From Leptopterna dolabrata (taxonomy: Eukaryota; Arthropoda; Insecta; Hemiptera; Miridae): a stretch of 64,000 nucleotides of DNA. The stretch's first letter is position 1; each line of letters starts with the position of its first letter. The position numbers were made by a program, and so were the translations under genes. The stretch covers positions 35,188,493 through 35,252,492 of the forward strand of contig OX940977.1 in the NCBI GenBank assembly GCA_954871275.1, written 5' to 3'. The notes beneath the pieces were generated by a model that was not told where the DNA came from, did not search any database, and saw only the letters and a list, made by a program, of their open reading frames with translations. Below are positions 43,515 through 56,812 of the stretch, in pieces.

Positions 43515-44969
43515 CAGTGGCGGCTCCTCATAGGAGCATAGGAGCATGTGCACCCCCAGCCAATAAACCAAACATAATAACCAAATTCCCCCATCCCATT
43601 TGAAGAGTAAGTCGGCTATTTACAGATAACAGGATTTTACTATTTGAATCGACGCGCGAAACCGAGCCCCACCGCCCCACTGGGCATCTGAGCCAAGAAC
43701 CGATAATATTGAGAAAAACACACACACACTTGGAGCAGTTGCTCTCGTCCCCTCCCTTGACTCGTATTTCCTCATTGTTTCTGTCTGACATTTTTCGGTT
43801 TGAATATGGCGGGCCTGTGAGATTGACCAATCAAAAGCAGCAAAAATGTTTAGCTGGGTGCACAGACTGTTGTTGCACCTCGTCAGGTTCGCTGCAGTCG
43901 CTCGAGGGCAGTATCTTTACTCCTGCATTATCATCTGTTATCTCAATTCGGTTCCCTCCTGCATTTGTTATTCTCAATTGGTCTTCGTTTTCGTGGTTTC
44001 GTCCGTTGTTTTCTCTATAATTTATGTTCCGTTTTTTCTGGTGACAAAAGTTTTAAAGCTCCTGATTACTATACCTATGACAACATCAGAAAGTGAGAGA
44101 ACGTTTTCATCTTTGAAGAGAATCAAAACAGTATTACGCAATTCCATGGCAGAGGACAGATTGGTGGCGCTTTCAATGCTGTCAATTGAGAAAGATTTGG
44201 TGAGATCCGTTCAAGATTTTAATGAGAACGTTATTGATATTTTTGCAAGTAAGAAGAAGAGGCGTGCTGATTTTATTTACAAGACCATTCATTGAAGTTA
44301 CCATTTTGTTGGACATCCTAGTTACCATTTTGTGACAGATGAATATTTTATTCCTGGGTAGACACCTGATTGGTACCTAATATCTTTGTTCCTGGGGTAG
44401 ACACCCAATTCGAGATATTTTCGTTCCTGGGGTAGACACCCATTGGTGTTGGTGATAGATATTTTGTTCCTAGGGCAGACACCCTATTCGTGATATTTTT
44501 GTTCATGGGGTGTTATCGCCTGTTTGTGTACGATAATTTTATTTTATTTTATTTTTGTATTCCCCGTTATTTACCTCAATGATATCTAACCCCTCTCTTT
44601 CCCCATAAACCTCTCATCTCCCCCCTCCTTCCTTCCCCTCCCTGGCAAGAGTTGCTTTCACCTCCGCTTTGGTTCTTGCTGGGCAAATACACATTTCAGC
44701 TTTAACAATAACATGCATTTCTTGGGTTTACTCCTTCAATGATTATTTCAGAATTTCCTCTTCCACTAGAGAACATTTTTCATGTCTATTTACGAGTATG
44801 TATTTAGTCGCGTTTGTAATTTGAAGATGAGAAAGCTTACAGGATTTATCCCATTTCCATATGGTTGAAATTTGTATTTGGCTGAGAAAAGCACCTCTCC
44901 CGTCCACTTCGCGATAGCCCCTCTTGATCTATGTGCACCCCCTGAGTTTCAGGACAGGAGCCGCCACTG
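43515..44969 (+). mobile_element. hAT transposon (1455 bp) in NOC2L intron 10
   Basis: Eight-bp duplication CTTAAATT at 43507-43514 and 44970-44977. Termini CAGTGGCGGCTCCT and AGGAGCCGCCACTG. It inserted into a host repeat C copy. The 44340-44510 part has five GTTCCTGGGGTAGACACC-type tandem units. Confidence 0.92.
44049..44295 (+). pseudogene. hAT transposase C-terminal dimerisation domain, second family
   Basis: KLLITIPMTTSESERTFSSL, KRIKTVLRNSM, EDRLVALSML and ADFIYK form a typical hATC domain, distinct from that at 38410. It is preceded by a 50-residue non-homologous hydrophobic frame, so only the last exon was retained. Confidence 0.85.
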
Positions 44970-44977
44970 CTTAAATT

Positions 44978-45300
44978 GACGTTAAATTTTGGTCTAAAAT
45001 CGTCGCTCTTCCGCACACAGGTTGGGTCCCCATTTGGGAACACATTTAGTTCCTAGTTGTGCTCCGAAGCTTGGCAGCCCGATCAGCATACACCCAGGAG
45101 TGTTACGGGTGAAAAATGGGTGTAAAAATAGGGGTTTTCGAGGGATTTTTGAGGTTTTAGTGAACGTGAGCTTGTGAGGTGTCGTTTTCCATGTTTTTTA
45201 GGGCGGGACCGAATTCTAAGTTGATTTTGAACGAAGAGTGAAGAATTGAGGTTGTAACGAAGATTAAGCTCCCGAAATTCATTTTATATGAGTCAAAAAC
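44978..45300 (+). repeat. Host repeat C, right half
   Basis: Continues the copy interrupted at 43514 and contains a second GCAGCCCGATCAGCATAC unit, suggesting that C occurs as short tandems. Confidence 0.65.
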
Positions 45301-46467
45301 CTGGCAAATTGTCTGAAATCACCAAAAATTTGTATAATACTAGAAGTAGTATCAACAGGTGAATCAATACAATTGAATGGTACTATCAATGATCAAAGCT
45401 AATCTTTTTTTTTAACCGAGCTTAATTCGTGTTTCTGGGGCTAAAATCGGTGGACACCATCAAAAATAAGTATTTCAATTACTGTACATGAAAGAAACAA
45501 TAAATGACCAGCCAACATTTCTGTACGTATGTCCAACAGAATAATAAACCTATGTGACAAGGACTTCACACCGTTTTTATTGTCAGGCAGATCCGCCTGC
45601 CGGGCCAGACAGCAAGTGCCAATTATTTAAGGCGCTTGTCCAATTACGGCGTTAGATTGGAGTTCGATGGTCATAGACTTCATATTGAAGCGTTTAGGGA
45701 ACATTCCGAAGGTCGTTTACACACAGGAACACAGTGATACATTGCCGCCTGTGTCCAGGTTTAAGGCAATGAGGATTTTGGGATCTCAATCATTATTCAG
45801 ATCCGAACTAAATCACTCGCGAAACACATTTCAAAATAACAAACGGAGTAACTGAAAGGTTCTCTATTTCCACTAATACGGTACTGTTAAGAACTGGTGG
45901 CAATAAGACAACCTTACGATAACTCCGTTTTGGTTTATCATTTTCAATAATGAACCTTTGGAACGAGCATGAAGGGAAAAAAATCCCCCCCCCCCCCCCC
46001 GCCCTCAAAATTTGATGGTATGTAGAATCCGAAAATGCAATAAAAAAATGTCTGTCTGTCCTGTTTGAAACGTGAATAAACGCTATGCTTCATGAATTCA
46101 TACAGGTAAATTATTAAACAACGGTTGATTATTTGCCTTACACTTCACGAATAACAACAATTAATTACCTAATGATTGAATTATTGAATCCCGCGCATTT
46201 TTATGAAACTTTAATTCCCAGGCTGGCTCCAGTACTCGATTTAGGGATTTCCTGCGGGGAGCTCGAGGGTACTGACCACAGAAAACAGTGATCTACGACG
46301 GGGTATCCATATAGGTAAATAATAAACCGTTGTGTAATAATTTGCAGCGTTTAAAAAAATGCTGATTATTCAGATCATTGGTTCATCAGAATCTAAAATC
46401 ACACGCATGTTACCCGCATCAGTCATGAAGCTAAATCATCATTATTCATATCACAGATTGATCTCAC

Positions 46468-46683
46468 CTGTATGATTGCTGGTACAATCAAATCAGGGAA
46501 GGCGATGCTGTGAGAGTGGACGGACGAGCATTCCATGAGTAATTGAAAAACATATTCTACGACAGCATCCGTAAACCCGTTCTCCCCCATAGCCGTTTTC
46601 GAGACTCTCAAAACGAAAGTGAAGTCGAAGGGTTTCATCGAAGCCTTCTTGTGGTGCTTGTTCAAGTCAACTATAGTCAGACT
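46468..46683 (-). CDS. NOC2L: NOC2L exon 10
   Basis: 72 codons. SLTIVDLNKHHKKASMKPFD, FVLRVSKTAM, VVEYVFQLLMEC and IAFPDLIVPAIIQ match the NOC2 helical core. Acceptor TTTCCAG, donor GTGAGA, phase 0 at both ends. Confidence 0.92.
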
Positions 46684-48071
46684 CTGGAAAATGAAGAAAG
46701 GAAGTTAGACATGCGCAGTAAGATAATAGGTATGCAAGTTAATGCATCACAGGTCGTGGTGACGCGTCATGCATTTTTGGGTTTCCTTACACCTGCACGC
46801 TTCATGAGAACTTTCGGATTTTGCCATAAATTTTAATTTTTCCTCATTTTTACCTCATTTTAGCAGATTTTCTTTAGGCAATAATAAGGTTTTGTAACAA
46901 TGTAATATAACTAGTAGATTGTGATCACAATAATAACCACAATGAGTCCAATGTGAGAAAAATTGAACTGTTAGGTAAGGTAATTCAATGCGTAGGAAAT
47001 ACCCCTACACTTGGAGGCACTGCCGCCTGAATCTGAATATAAATAACATGGAGATATTAGACGGAGATCCATCAAAACCTGAGTAAGCGAAAATGCTAGA
47101 AAACTTCGAATGAAATATGGATGAAACTCAACAATGTTTTGAGGTCAAAGAGACCTGCACGAAAGGCAATACTACACAAAAGACTGCGCACAGTGAGAGT
47201 CAAGAGGTAAATTTCTTTGACACTGTCGACAAGCTTTTTGCAACATCATGTTAAATTAATGTTGTTCTGTCAACTGAACCCTAGGCTTAGTCTTTTTAAT
47301 ATGAACACAGCACCAGAGAAATTTTTTTATACGTAATCTTGCTTGTAGTAACATTACAGTCGTCTTTGATATTGGGTTTAGGGTGTGAGTGTTTGTTACT
47401 GCATGTGAGTTGTTGTTTCAATGTCGGTGTGCGTGTTTTCCTTGGGATGTGGGTCGGGTGTTTCGGCTGGCTTGGGGGTGGCCCCCTTGGCTTGTTTTCT
47501 TGTGCGGATGGGAGAGTTCCTCATTACCATTCGTTAGGTCTGCCTGTTCAGAAATGGAAAGGCGGCCCCGGGAGCCACCATGGTGGGTGGGCACGGGTGC
47601 CCCGACCGGCAATGTTTGGGGTGCTGCACTGCCTCTCTCCGTCGCCCCCGTCTTCTGACGTCATTGAACACGATTAGTATGTTATAGTGGTTCTTCTTTG
47701 TATTGTTCAGTAAAATCTGTGTAAAATAGTTCTCATTGTATCAGGGTGTTTGCTCTACTTATCCACTGTAAGTGCTAGGGGAAATAAAGATTTATCAACA
47801 AATCTTGTACAAAAATTGCAGATGTGCCTCTGAGCGCCTTGACACCATACCAAAATATGAAAGGCTTAAGCGAAAATCATTGATGAGGCTAAAGCTAGAA
47901 GGAAGAGGTCGAGAGGGTCGACAATCCTGAAGCCATGGCTACAGCCCCTCCGCTGGATTTGCCAAATCATTATTTTCAGCCGAAATCTTTAAATCGAGCA
48001 ACGGTTGAAACGCAAAGCCACAGAGAGAAAAAATGAAAATAGAAAATGGGTTCATAACATCAAATACAAAC

Positions 48072-48203
48072 CTCGATAATCAATGGCAGTACAGGGATAA
48101 ACGTGTTAGTTTCTCGACTCAGCTTTATCAGCATTTGAATGCAGTGAAACCTCAGAGGAATATATTGGGATGTCGGTATGAGTTTGATGCAGCCAAGAAT
48201 TAT
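48072..48203 (-). CDS. NOC2L: NOC2L exon 9
   Basis: 44 codons. IILGCIKLIPTSQYIPLRFH then CIQMLIKLS and FIPVLPLIIE, one of the best-conserved NOC2 blocks. Acceptor TTTTCAG, donor GTTTGT (weak). Phase 0. Confidence 0.9.
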
Positions 48204-48589
48204 CTGAAAAATGCACAGCTTGGATTAACACCACAAACATGTTCTAAAAATTGGGTTTCTGCCAGCTGTCGGTGATTTGTTAAAATTAAAATAAAATAAA
48301 AATACATTTTTCATTGTTTATATGAAGTACCAGGTGGAGATTTACCATATCGAAGGACAAGTCACCCTTCCACCATAATGCTTAACAAATGTCAAGAAGT
48401 GAAGTTCGGAAGCTATCAGAAAAACACAAATAGGTAATTTCCCCAAAATTATATAATGCGTCTATAGAATAAAAAGTTGAAGTTCTTTATTACCCTGGAC
48501 TTCCCTAACACGTTGGAACTCTTTGGGTATATCCCGGGAGAGATCTGTTAATTATACTATTTATTCTGAACTCCTTTTCCTATAGACAT

Positions 48590-48905
48590 GACATCCCCAT
48601 TTTGTATACGAGTGTACATCCTCTCTCTACCTCTTCTCTGGCGGGCACCAATAAGTTTGGTAAAGAGCTTACATATGCTCACCCATCCACCAATAAGCTC
48701 CTCACCTCTGATTAACAGCTCTTCATGCACTAGTTCTTCACCTAAATCGTGTGCTAATTCATGAAGAGCTATTAATCAGAGGTGAAGAGCTTATTGCTGG
48801 TCAGACGAGCATATGTAAGCTTTTACCAAACATTGTGTCTGACTGAGAGAAGGAAGAGAGAGAGAGGATACAAACTCGTATCCAAAATGGGGATGTAATA
48901 TCTAT
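48590..48905. repeat. ~315-bp fold-back MITE
   Basis: ACATCCCCATTTTG at the left is mirrored by CAAAATGGGGATGT at the right. Inner arms (CACCTCTGATTAA / TTAATCAGAGGTG) pair too. Intronic in NOC2L. Confidence 0.75.
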
Positions 48906-49107
48906 ATGTACTAACGTACACATCTCATTACAGATTTCTTCAAACCAGCAAGTTCAGTACCTACTTACACAGACATATAATACTTATTGATTGAATAGAT
49001 TAAAACTAATGGACGGAAATGTGAATCAACGAAATAGTTGTAGAAATGAAATGGATTAATGCGAACAGCTTACACTACAGTAAGTATTATAAATGTAGCG
49101 AAGTTAC

Positions 49108-49227
49108 TTGAACTATGGGGTACAGCAACTGTTGAAGCTCAGAGCTGTCGACGGCAGAGCACAACAAGTCGACCCACAGCCTCAACGAGTGGATATACTG
49201 CCAATTGTATACCGTTTGGAAGGATTC
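49108..49227 (-). CDS. NOC2L: NOC2L exon 8
   Basis: 40 codons. ESFQTVYNWQYIHSLRLWVD then LQQLLYPIVQ. Acceptor TTCCAG, donor GTAACT, phase 0. It joins exon 7 (...TIHKK) and exon 9 (IILGC) as in the family. Confidence 0.9.
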
Positions 49228-49524
49228 CTGGAACCAGGGAATTTCAAATTAGTTTTGTTGGGTGTGTTGGGGTTGGGACTGTGGTGTGTGAATGAAAATA
49301 CTTCTTCTAAGCCAAGCTTCCGGGGCATTACTGCTCCTTCATCAGGGCAAGAAGTAACAAAGCCTCGGAAGCTTGGCTTCAAAGAGGTCTCATCCGTTGC
49401 ACACCCCAACCTCAATCCTTTGTTGAGATAGTTTGATCCAACAGCCAATAGCTGTCATCCTATAATACATTTTTTGTACATACACTTGGACAATTTTTAC
49501 ATGTTTCCGTAAGAATTTTCCAAC

Positions 49525-49713
49525 CTTTTTGTGAATGGTAACAGCATTTCTGAGATGGATGGCAAGCTGCCGGATGTAAAGGAAGGCATGCTGATAGGAT
49601 AGCGCTGGATCCAGTTTGTATATGTCTACCAGAGTTTGCTTCATAAAATTGATTTGGGGCAATGTGTTCATTGAGACGAATTTGGAACCTCGAATATATG
49701 CTATGTACAGCAG
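49525..49713 (-). CDS. NOC2L: NOC2L exon 7
   Basis: 63 codons. LLYIAYIRGSKFVSMNTL, INFMKQTLVDIY and the near-invariant SYQHAFLYIRQLAIHLRNA. Acceptor CTTCCAG. The donor is an unusual AAG/GTTGGA. Confidence 0.95.
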
Positions 49714-50249
49714 CTGGAAGAAATGAAAACAGTGGCAATCAATAAAAAGAACATTCACGAGATTCATTCCAACTATAATATATCACAATTCTTCACTCTT
49801 TGTTCAGAATCAACTACATATTCTTAGTTAGTCTTCTCGTCCTAAAAAAAACATGGAAAACAATACCTCACAAGTTCACGTTCACTAAAACCTAAAGCAG
49901 GGTTCACATCCATCCGGAGCCGTCCGGAAATACGGATAGGGGAAGCTAGTGAAAAGCAGTGGAAGGGATGGAGGGGAATCGCGGAAGTTGGGAAGGCGTT
50001 CATAACCATCCGGAATTTTGGCTGACAACTCGTTTCCCGCGCTTCCTCCCACAGCTGTTTCGGTTGCCGACGCCATTCTGTATGCGCAGTAGTGAACTGC
50101 GCAGATGCGGAGCGGAAAATATCTGAAAAATCAGATGCGTACAGTTCGCTACAAAAGTGCTTCTCCGGAAAGAATATTCCCCCCTCCCCAGCTGATGTCC
50201 AACCAATCAGCTGCTCGTACGCACGTTCCGGATAGCTTTCCGGATGGAT

Positions 50250-50720
50250 GTGAACCCTGCTTCAAAAAAACCTCGAAAACCCCTATTTTTACACCCATTT
50301 TTCCCCATAACACCCTGGGTGTATTCCGATCGGGCTGCCGAGCTTCGAAGCATAACTAGGATTCTGTGCATGTGTTCTCAAATGAGGATCCAAACTACGT
50401 GCAGAAGAATTTCGATTTTAGACCAAAATTAACATAAATTTAAGGCTGAAACTTCGTTAGACCCACTGTTTTCCATATTTGGTCAAAACTGACTTCATAT
50501 TCGGTCTCCTCTTCCTAAAACCATTGAAAACGATAGCTCACGAACTCATGTTACTAAAACACAAAAAAAATCACTTTTACCCCTAACACCCTTGGGTATA
50601 TATTCCTATCGGGCTGCAGTTTTGGGACACAACTAGGGCCCAAATGGAGCCTGTGTGCAAAAGAATGAATTTTTTAGACCGAAAATAAAGGAGATATGCG
50701 TGAAACGGCAGACACTGCAT
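50250..50720 (-). repeat. Host repeat C, two adjacent units
   Basis: Both units carry the inverse of the ATCGGGCTGC(A/C)G core with GTCAAAACTGACTTCATATT beside it. Intronic in NOC2L. Confidence 0.65.
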
Positions 50721-51061
50721 TTTTAGAATCTACGCACCTTGAAACGTAAAAGAAAAAATTTTGAGGGGGTGTTATAACAATTTTTTGCTGAACGAATACA
50801 TAGGTGTATTATCCACAGAATAATAAACCAAAATCTAGGTACTGTGTACGGAGGGAAATTCAAATGCCAACTTAACGCATTGTCGGATTTATTTTTTACT
50901 CCTAGTGCTTTTGGGCGCCGAGGCGGTGGCCGAAGTGGCCACATGGACGCAACGCCGCTGCTCACAGCACACGGCAGTGCCAGGGGCAACAAACTTGAAA
51001 TCACAGCCCCCTCCCCCCATGTTATATTCAAAGAAAAAAAGAGAGAAAAAACCATAGTCAC

Positions 51062-51286
51062 CTTCAGCGATGTGTTCAACAAAGCACTTTTTTGTTGAGT
51101 AGTCAACCTGAGTATGCACAAAAACGCCAAAACTCGAACAGTTTCTTCACCAGTGCTCCAAAGTTTTGTCAGACTTTTCAATGCAGTTTTGCTGATTTTG
51201 GGAAAGCAGGCGACGAATGAACACATCGAGTGCAGATGTTTGAGCATCACACTCAGTATATGATCTGAAGCCACTCCGTTCATTAA
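51062..51286 (-). CDS. NOC2L: NOC2L exon 6
   Basis: 75 codons. LMNGVASDHILSVMLKHLHS, ACFPKISKTALKSLTKLW and STGEETVRVLAFL. Acceptor GTTTCAG, donor GTGACT, phase 0. Confidence 0.93.
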
Positions 51287-52939
51287 CTGAAACATTCATT
51301 TTCATGTTAAGCTGTAGGAATTTGAAAATAGTGGATCAGACTGTGTGAAGATCCATATCATGAGTGAGTTCCAGACATGTTTCAGGCTTAACTGCAACAA
51401 TTTTCTATTAAATATCCTCGCACACTGGGATGGAAAGGGATGCAGTCACCAGGCTGAATGCCTCTGTTTTTATTATTACTGTAGTTTCCAACGAGCTAGG
51501 GTACACAGTGGCTGGACGTGGAACTTTGTCCCATCTTTGTGTTACCTTTTCCCAGTGTTTGGGATATTTCTGCATCCTAGGCCTTTCACTTGCTGAACGT
51601 AGGTATGTGTCCTAGCCCTGGATGAACACAGGCTGTGGTCGTTTTTTCACTCACCAGAACTTGATTCTTGCATCAAATTTTACCCTGTCCCTATACCGTC
51701 CGCGTACTGTTCCACTGTGTTGCAGCAATGTTGAGGCAGGTTTACACCAAAGATGCTTTGTCTGCGGATGTTTGCAAACGTTTCGAACCTGCTAGGTCAT
51801 GAATTTTGCATAACAAAGACTAATCCGGATGTGCTGAAAGATCTCTATATTCCAATAAAATTGTTAGAAATTGGAACGCGAGGCTGTATCAGGTATAAAA
51901 AACATATTTATCTTTGGTGTAAATGTATTAAACAAGGACTTGAGAAATATGAAGAAACAGAGAATGGTCACACCTACACTTCATTGGTGGTAATGTAGTT
52001 ATTCTTCATTTGGCTACAGAGTTTGTCCAATCCAGCAACTTGTATTCACGAATTCGAGAGCTTTTAAAACACTGATGATTCAAATTTGACCAACAAGGTT
52101 GAACCGAAAGTCTTATCCTTTGAACTCAGACCTATTTCTTTACAATTGACATTTTAGCACAATTTTGGATTTTTAGCTCATTTCTCAGGAATTGTCTCAA
52201 GAGATTCCCAGGTGAAATTTTTCAAGAAGTCCTCTAGCTGAAGGGGGTATGCGTGTAAAAGAACGTGTAAAAGAAAAGAGCGATCCGAAGAAGCTGCTCG
52301 TTTCCGTCACACGGATATATCATGTCAACATGCCATTTACCATCTGCTGCCACCGGTCAGCCATTCAGAACCCGTATCCGTGCAACGTCACAATATGGCA
52401 GGGCCCCATTTTTTGAAATCTCGAAGTTTGAAAGTCTCTCAAAGTAAGGCATATTTTCCCTATTCAGCCCTATAATCGTCCCACATCATTAACTATTGTG
52501 AAAAACTGCACACAGAATTCATGACATTAAAAAATGATCCATTAACATCTTTAGACAGTAATGTCTAAAAATGGTAAAGAATGGTTTTTGAAAAATTAAC
52601 CAATTTTAGGTTATGAATAAAAATGAAAAAACATAGAGGGTATTTTCCTTTGGCGATTTCGGGTATCGCAATCTTAAGAGGAAAAGGCAGGTATTTCGTG
52701 CCTGATCTATTGGCTACTCGGCTCCATAATTTTTCATTTAGAGAGGTTCTATTTTCAAACTTCAACTTAGATTGAATAGGAAAGAAATTAATCTTAGGGC
52801 TCACTCCGTACAGTGAAGACAACAATGGACATACAAGGTGCAGATAACTGTTTGTGCACTGCTTCAAGTGCATTAAGTTTTCTGATTTAGGGGTTAGTTT
52901 TTGAACAAGTTAGTCCTTGCTAAATAAAAATGCATATAC

Positions 52940-53097
52940 CTTGAATAAATCTGTAAAGTAAGTATGAAGAGCTCCTCGAACTTTCACCCACTTTTTCGAC
53001 TTCTCTGGGTTCTTGGCAGATGAAGGGGTGAGTTTCAAGAAATCCACGAGACTGCTTTGAATGTGCATCACACACATCTCGATGACAGCATTGAACA
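52940..53097 (-). CDS. NOC2L: NOC2L exon 5
   Basis: 158 nt. The first two bases complete a Val codon, then FNAVIEMCVMHIQSSLVDFL, KKWVKVRGALHTYFTDLFK. Acceptor TTTTAG, donor GTATAT. Confidence 0.92.
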
Positions 53098-53314
53098 CTA
53101 AAACCGAAGTACCACAAGAATCCTAAATTTCACAGCAACATACAACTTCATGTCATTTTTAGTCTTTCGAGTTTTTGGCCTCATGAAATTTGCTAGCCAA
53201 CTTTGGATGAGCAATCCTAGGATTACCCTAAAAGATGTTAATTCAACGTCGTACATACTGAGGCTCTTCTAAGTTAATATTGCATGCCTATGAATATAAC
53301 CTATGAACATTTAC

Positions 53315-53415
53315 CTGCACTTCCATCTATCTTGAAAGCAGAATTCTCTTCTCCCGTAACTCTATCTAGAGCAGCGTGAAACAAGTCTACAGCTCTAGTA
53401 ATACTTTTAGGAGAC
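53315..53415 (-). CDS. NOC2L: NOC2L exon 4
   Basis: 101 nt. SPKSITRAVDLFHAALDRVT then FKIDGSA. It starts with the third base of a Pro codon and ends with the first base of Val. Acceptor TTCCAG, donor GTAAAT. Confidence 0.9.
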
Positions 53416-53498
53416 CTGGAAAATCAAAAAGATAAAGATTTATATTAACACTAAAGATTGAAGCATTAACAATATCATCCCCAGTCAGACTGTCTTAC

Positions 53499-53617
53499 GG
53501 ATTTGATACGAGTTCACTTCTCAATTCTTCGACCAGAACTAATGTGACAGCGTTGGCACTACGGCGGCTGGTTCCTTCTTCTCCTTCTCCTTCAAAATCG
53601 CTCTCCTCACTATCCAC
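53499..53617 (-). CDS. NOC2L: NOC2L exon 3
   Basis: 119 nt. VDSEESDFEGEGEEGTSRRS then TLVLVEELRSELVSN. Acidic patch followed by an amphipathic helix. Acceptor CTTTCAG, donor GTAAGA. Confidence 0.88.
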
Positions 53618-54009
53618 CTGAAAGTAATTATGAGCAAATATTACAATATTTATATATACCTCTTTGAAGTGGACAAAAAACGAGAGAAACCCGAGGGAAG
53701 GGTCAAACGAATCTTGACTGTGTTGTTACTCAAGATGATTTTATTGATTCTTCATGACACAGTAGCTGTTCATAACAACGTGTTCCAAGGAAATCACCAA
53801 GACGAACAAAACCAGGCGAACACAAGTTCTAAGGTGGTGAGGATGAGCTAGACAATTTTGTGTGAAAACACTTTGCTACAAACACTGTGAAGTACTAGGT
53901 AGGTACGCCAGGAGTGCCGAAAATGTTCAAAATCATGTTCCGTTAGGAACATTCACAATTATGTAACAATTAGTCATTACAGAGGGGACTGAAATCAGTA
54001 GAAACACAC

Positions 54010-54179
54010 CTCCAATTTATCAGGCAGCTCGTGAGTAACGCTTCCCTCGTCCTCATCTTCTTCGTCAGACTCGTGGAACTGAAGTAATTTCTTATCGTTC
54101 TCTTCGAGGTATTTGTAGAAATCTGGATCGGTTTTTTGGAGATTCTTCAGGGATTTCATGTGCTCAGCTTCGTTCATCC
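54010..54179 (-). CDS. NOC2L: NOC2L exon 2
   Basis: 170 nt. It completes a Trp codon, then MNEAEHMKSLKNLQKTDPDF, YKYLEENDKKLLQF and an acidic ESDEEDEDEG tract. DPDFYKYLEEND is the family signature. Acceptor AATAG, donor GTGTGT. Confidence 0.93.
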
Positions 54180-54537
54180 CTATTCAAAAACACCATGTTT
54201 AGCAGTATGGATGGCAAGTAGAATTTATACGTATTGAACCAATCAGAAAATCTAGAAACTTCCTTACGACTGACTAACTGTAAGGAAGTTTAGAAATATG
54301 AGTTGTGAATAATGTTATGATGCCAATACTTTCCCCTCGACGAACACCCATCTTCGGCATAGAATATCAAGAATCCTCCTTCAAGACTCGACGTTCAGTA
54401 CACAAATGATACTAAGTAACGCCTAAAATGTTTCATGAATGACCCATGACTTCTGCTTATATCACTTTCCTATTTTTAAATGAAAGTAGGTTCCATTTCA
54501 AGAATTTTTAGACCAACCACACTATCCGACAATGGAT

Positions 54538-54680
54538 AGTTCTTTTTCTATGAGCTTTTCAAGTTTTGGCAACGAGTGACGTCACACTGAGCAAGGGGGT
54601 CCCACCCAGTTGCGGTGGGGGGTGGTAATGACGTCACTTGTTGCCAAAACTTTGAAAGCTCATAGAAAACGAACTAATCA
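54538..54680. repeat. ~145-bp fold-back MITE
   Basis: TTTTCTATGAGCTTT, TTTTGGCAAC and AGTGACGTCA are mirrored at the right arm. Between lies a GGGTCCCACCC patch. Confidence 0.75.
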
Positions 54681-54929
54681 CCAAAGAAAAACGCTGCGAG
54701 GTCCTTGTCACATGGGTTTATTATTCTTCATGTGCAATAGTGAAATAGCTATTTCTGATGGTTTCCACCTATTTTGGCCCCCCCAAAACACAAACTACGC
54801 TCCTGTTTTTTCTAATTTTCTTTGATCATTGATAGTGGGATTTAATTGTCTCTATTCACCTGTTGACACTTTTTCCAGTGTTATAAAAACTAATGGTGAT
54901 TTCAGAAAATTTCCTACGTTTTTGAATCA

Positions 54930-55520
54930 TAAAAATTGAACTTTGGGAGCTGAACCTTCGTTAAAACCTCAATTCTTCGCTCGTAACTCAAAATCAACTT
55001 CATATACCGACTTCTCGCCCTAAAAACATGGAAAAAGGTACCTCAAAAGCTCATTTTACTAAAACACCCTTCATTTCCCCATTTTTCACTCATAACACCC
55101 CTGGGTATATTCCGATCGGGCAGCAAAGTTTTGGGACACAACTAGGGCCCAAATGAAGCATGTGTGCGAAAGAACGCGATTTTTTTTTTTGCTGAGCAAA
55201 TACACAAGTGTATTATTCTCAGAATAATAAACCAAAACGGGGTTACTGAAATGTCTATTTCCACTGATACACGAAAAAAAACGAAACTTACACTGTTACT
55301 TTGCAGCCCGATCGGAATATACCGAGGGGTGTTATGAGTGAAAATGTGTATAAAAATAGGTACTTTTTGTGTTTTAGTAACATGAGCTTTTGAGATATCG
55401 TTTTCCATGTTTCTGGGGAAGAGAAAACCGAATATGAAGTCGATTTTGACCAAAGAGTGGAAAATTGAGTTCTACCAAATGTTCAGCTCCCAAAATTTAT
55501 TTTTTATGAGTGAAAAACCT
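54930..55520. repeat. Host repeat C, inverted pair
   Basis: A minus-strand unit (54930-55200) faces a plus-strand unit (55200-55520). Both contain GCAGCCCGATCGGAATATAC-like cores. Confidence 0.65.
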
Positions 55521-55949
55521 GGGAAATCGTCTAAAATCACCATCAATTTGTATAATAACACTGGAAAAAGTGCCAACACGTGGATCAAGGCGATTAAATG
55601 GCACTACCAATGATGAAAGATGATTCGGAAAAAAAGGAGCCTACCTAATTCGTGATTTGGGGGCCAAAATTGGTGGAAACCATCAAACAGCTATTCGAAT
55701 TATTTTACGGGAAAGAAACAATAAATGAACAGCCAACATTTCTGTAGGTATGTCCAGTAGAATAATCAACCCACAATGACAAGGACTTTGCACCGGTTTT
55801 TTTTTGTGTGTGTATTTGTGGAAATAGACAACTTTTTAATAATTACGTTTTTCTTCTCTAATGACCTACTTCATAACTATTCACCGTCGGATAGTTTCGG
55901 TGGTCCCAAAATTCTTAGAATGGAATCTACTTTCATTTAAAAATAACAA

Positions 55950-56410
55950 CAGAAGTCATGGGTACACCTCAACCTTCCGACTAACGGGTTTGACGGCATA
56001 GTAGCTTTGTTCGTGCAGTACCTCAGAGCTTGTTCAGAGCAACCTGGGCATGCGCAGTAAGGGTGAGGCAGAGATTCGCCGTTCGTGCAGACCCACAGCG
56101 AGCTCTGAGCCAAGTGGTCCGGCGTTCGTGCAGTCCCGGGGCAGGTGATTTGGTGTTCGTGCTGGCCACGGGGCTTCCTCTGAGCTGCTCTGGGCAAGCC
56201 CTCCCGTGCCCCACGAGAAGACCAGGGGCAGCTGAGCACTGCTCTTCCACGCATGCACCCTCGACCCGTTCGAGCTGCCCGTGCTCCGAACAAGCTCCAG
56301 GCTCAACCTGCTCCGAGCGAGCGTGTTCAGAGCCCACCCTAAACCAAGCCAGTTCAGTTCAAGCGAAAACTGAACTTGCTCGGAGCTAGCACCAAGGGGA
56401 CAGCACAAAC
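55950..56410. other. GC-rich island in NOC2L intron 1
   Basis: It stands out from AT-rich surroundings, with repeated GTTCGTGCAG, GAGCTGC and GAACTTGCTCGGAGC-type words. Long open frames on both strands are by-products of the composition. The nature is unknown; it could be a decayed repeat or a regulatory island near the 5' end of NOC2L. Confidence 0.4.
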
Positions 56411-56812
56411 AAAGCTACCGGAAAAGCGTGAGACCTATTTTTCGGAAGTCTTGGGTTCGCTTACAGCTGCAGGCTCAATTTGCCAATAGTCCCTATTTAA
56501 TTTCGCCCACCTATAGTGTACCTATTATGTGCACGGTTTATAGGAAAAGCAAGCATCTAGACGACAGATTTTCGTAAAACGGTAGGTAATCACCATTCTA
56601 TGTTTTAGGTACAATGATTAAGGGGGATATGGACATCTTGATGACTGTAGCTGTGAACTGGCTTACATGTCCTAGGAAAGGGGCCAGTAATCCAAATGAT
56701 TGTGTAGGTACAGCTTCAAGTCTCCTCAACTTCGTGGTTTAGAGTCAGAGAAATTTACATCTTAACTAATCCTAAATTTAAAAATATTATTTTATGTAAA
56801 TTATTCACTCAC

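Noticed and set aside
47339..47677. 112-residue Gly/Trp-rich plus-strand frame
   Set aside because: Overlapping frames on both strands, within a NOC2L intron, without family features.
55937..56408. Several 100+ residue frames on both strands
   Set aside because: Produced by local GC richness; no motif, start context or splice sites.
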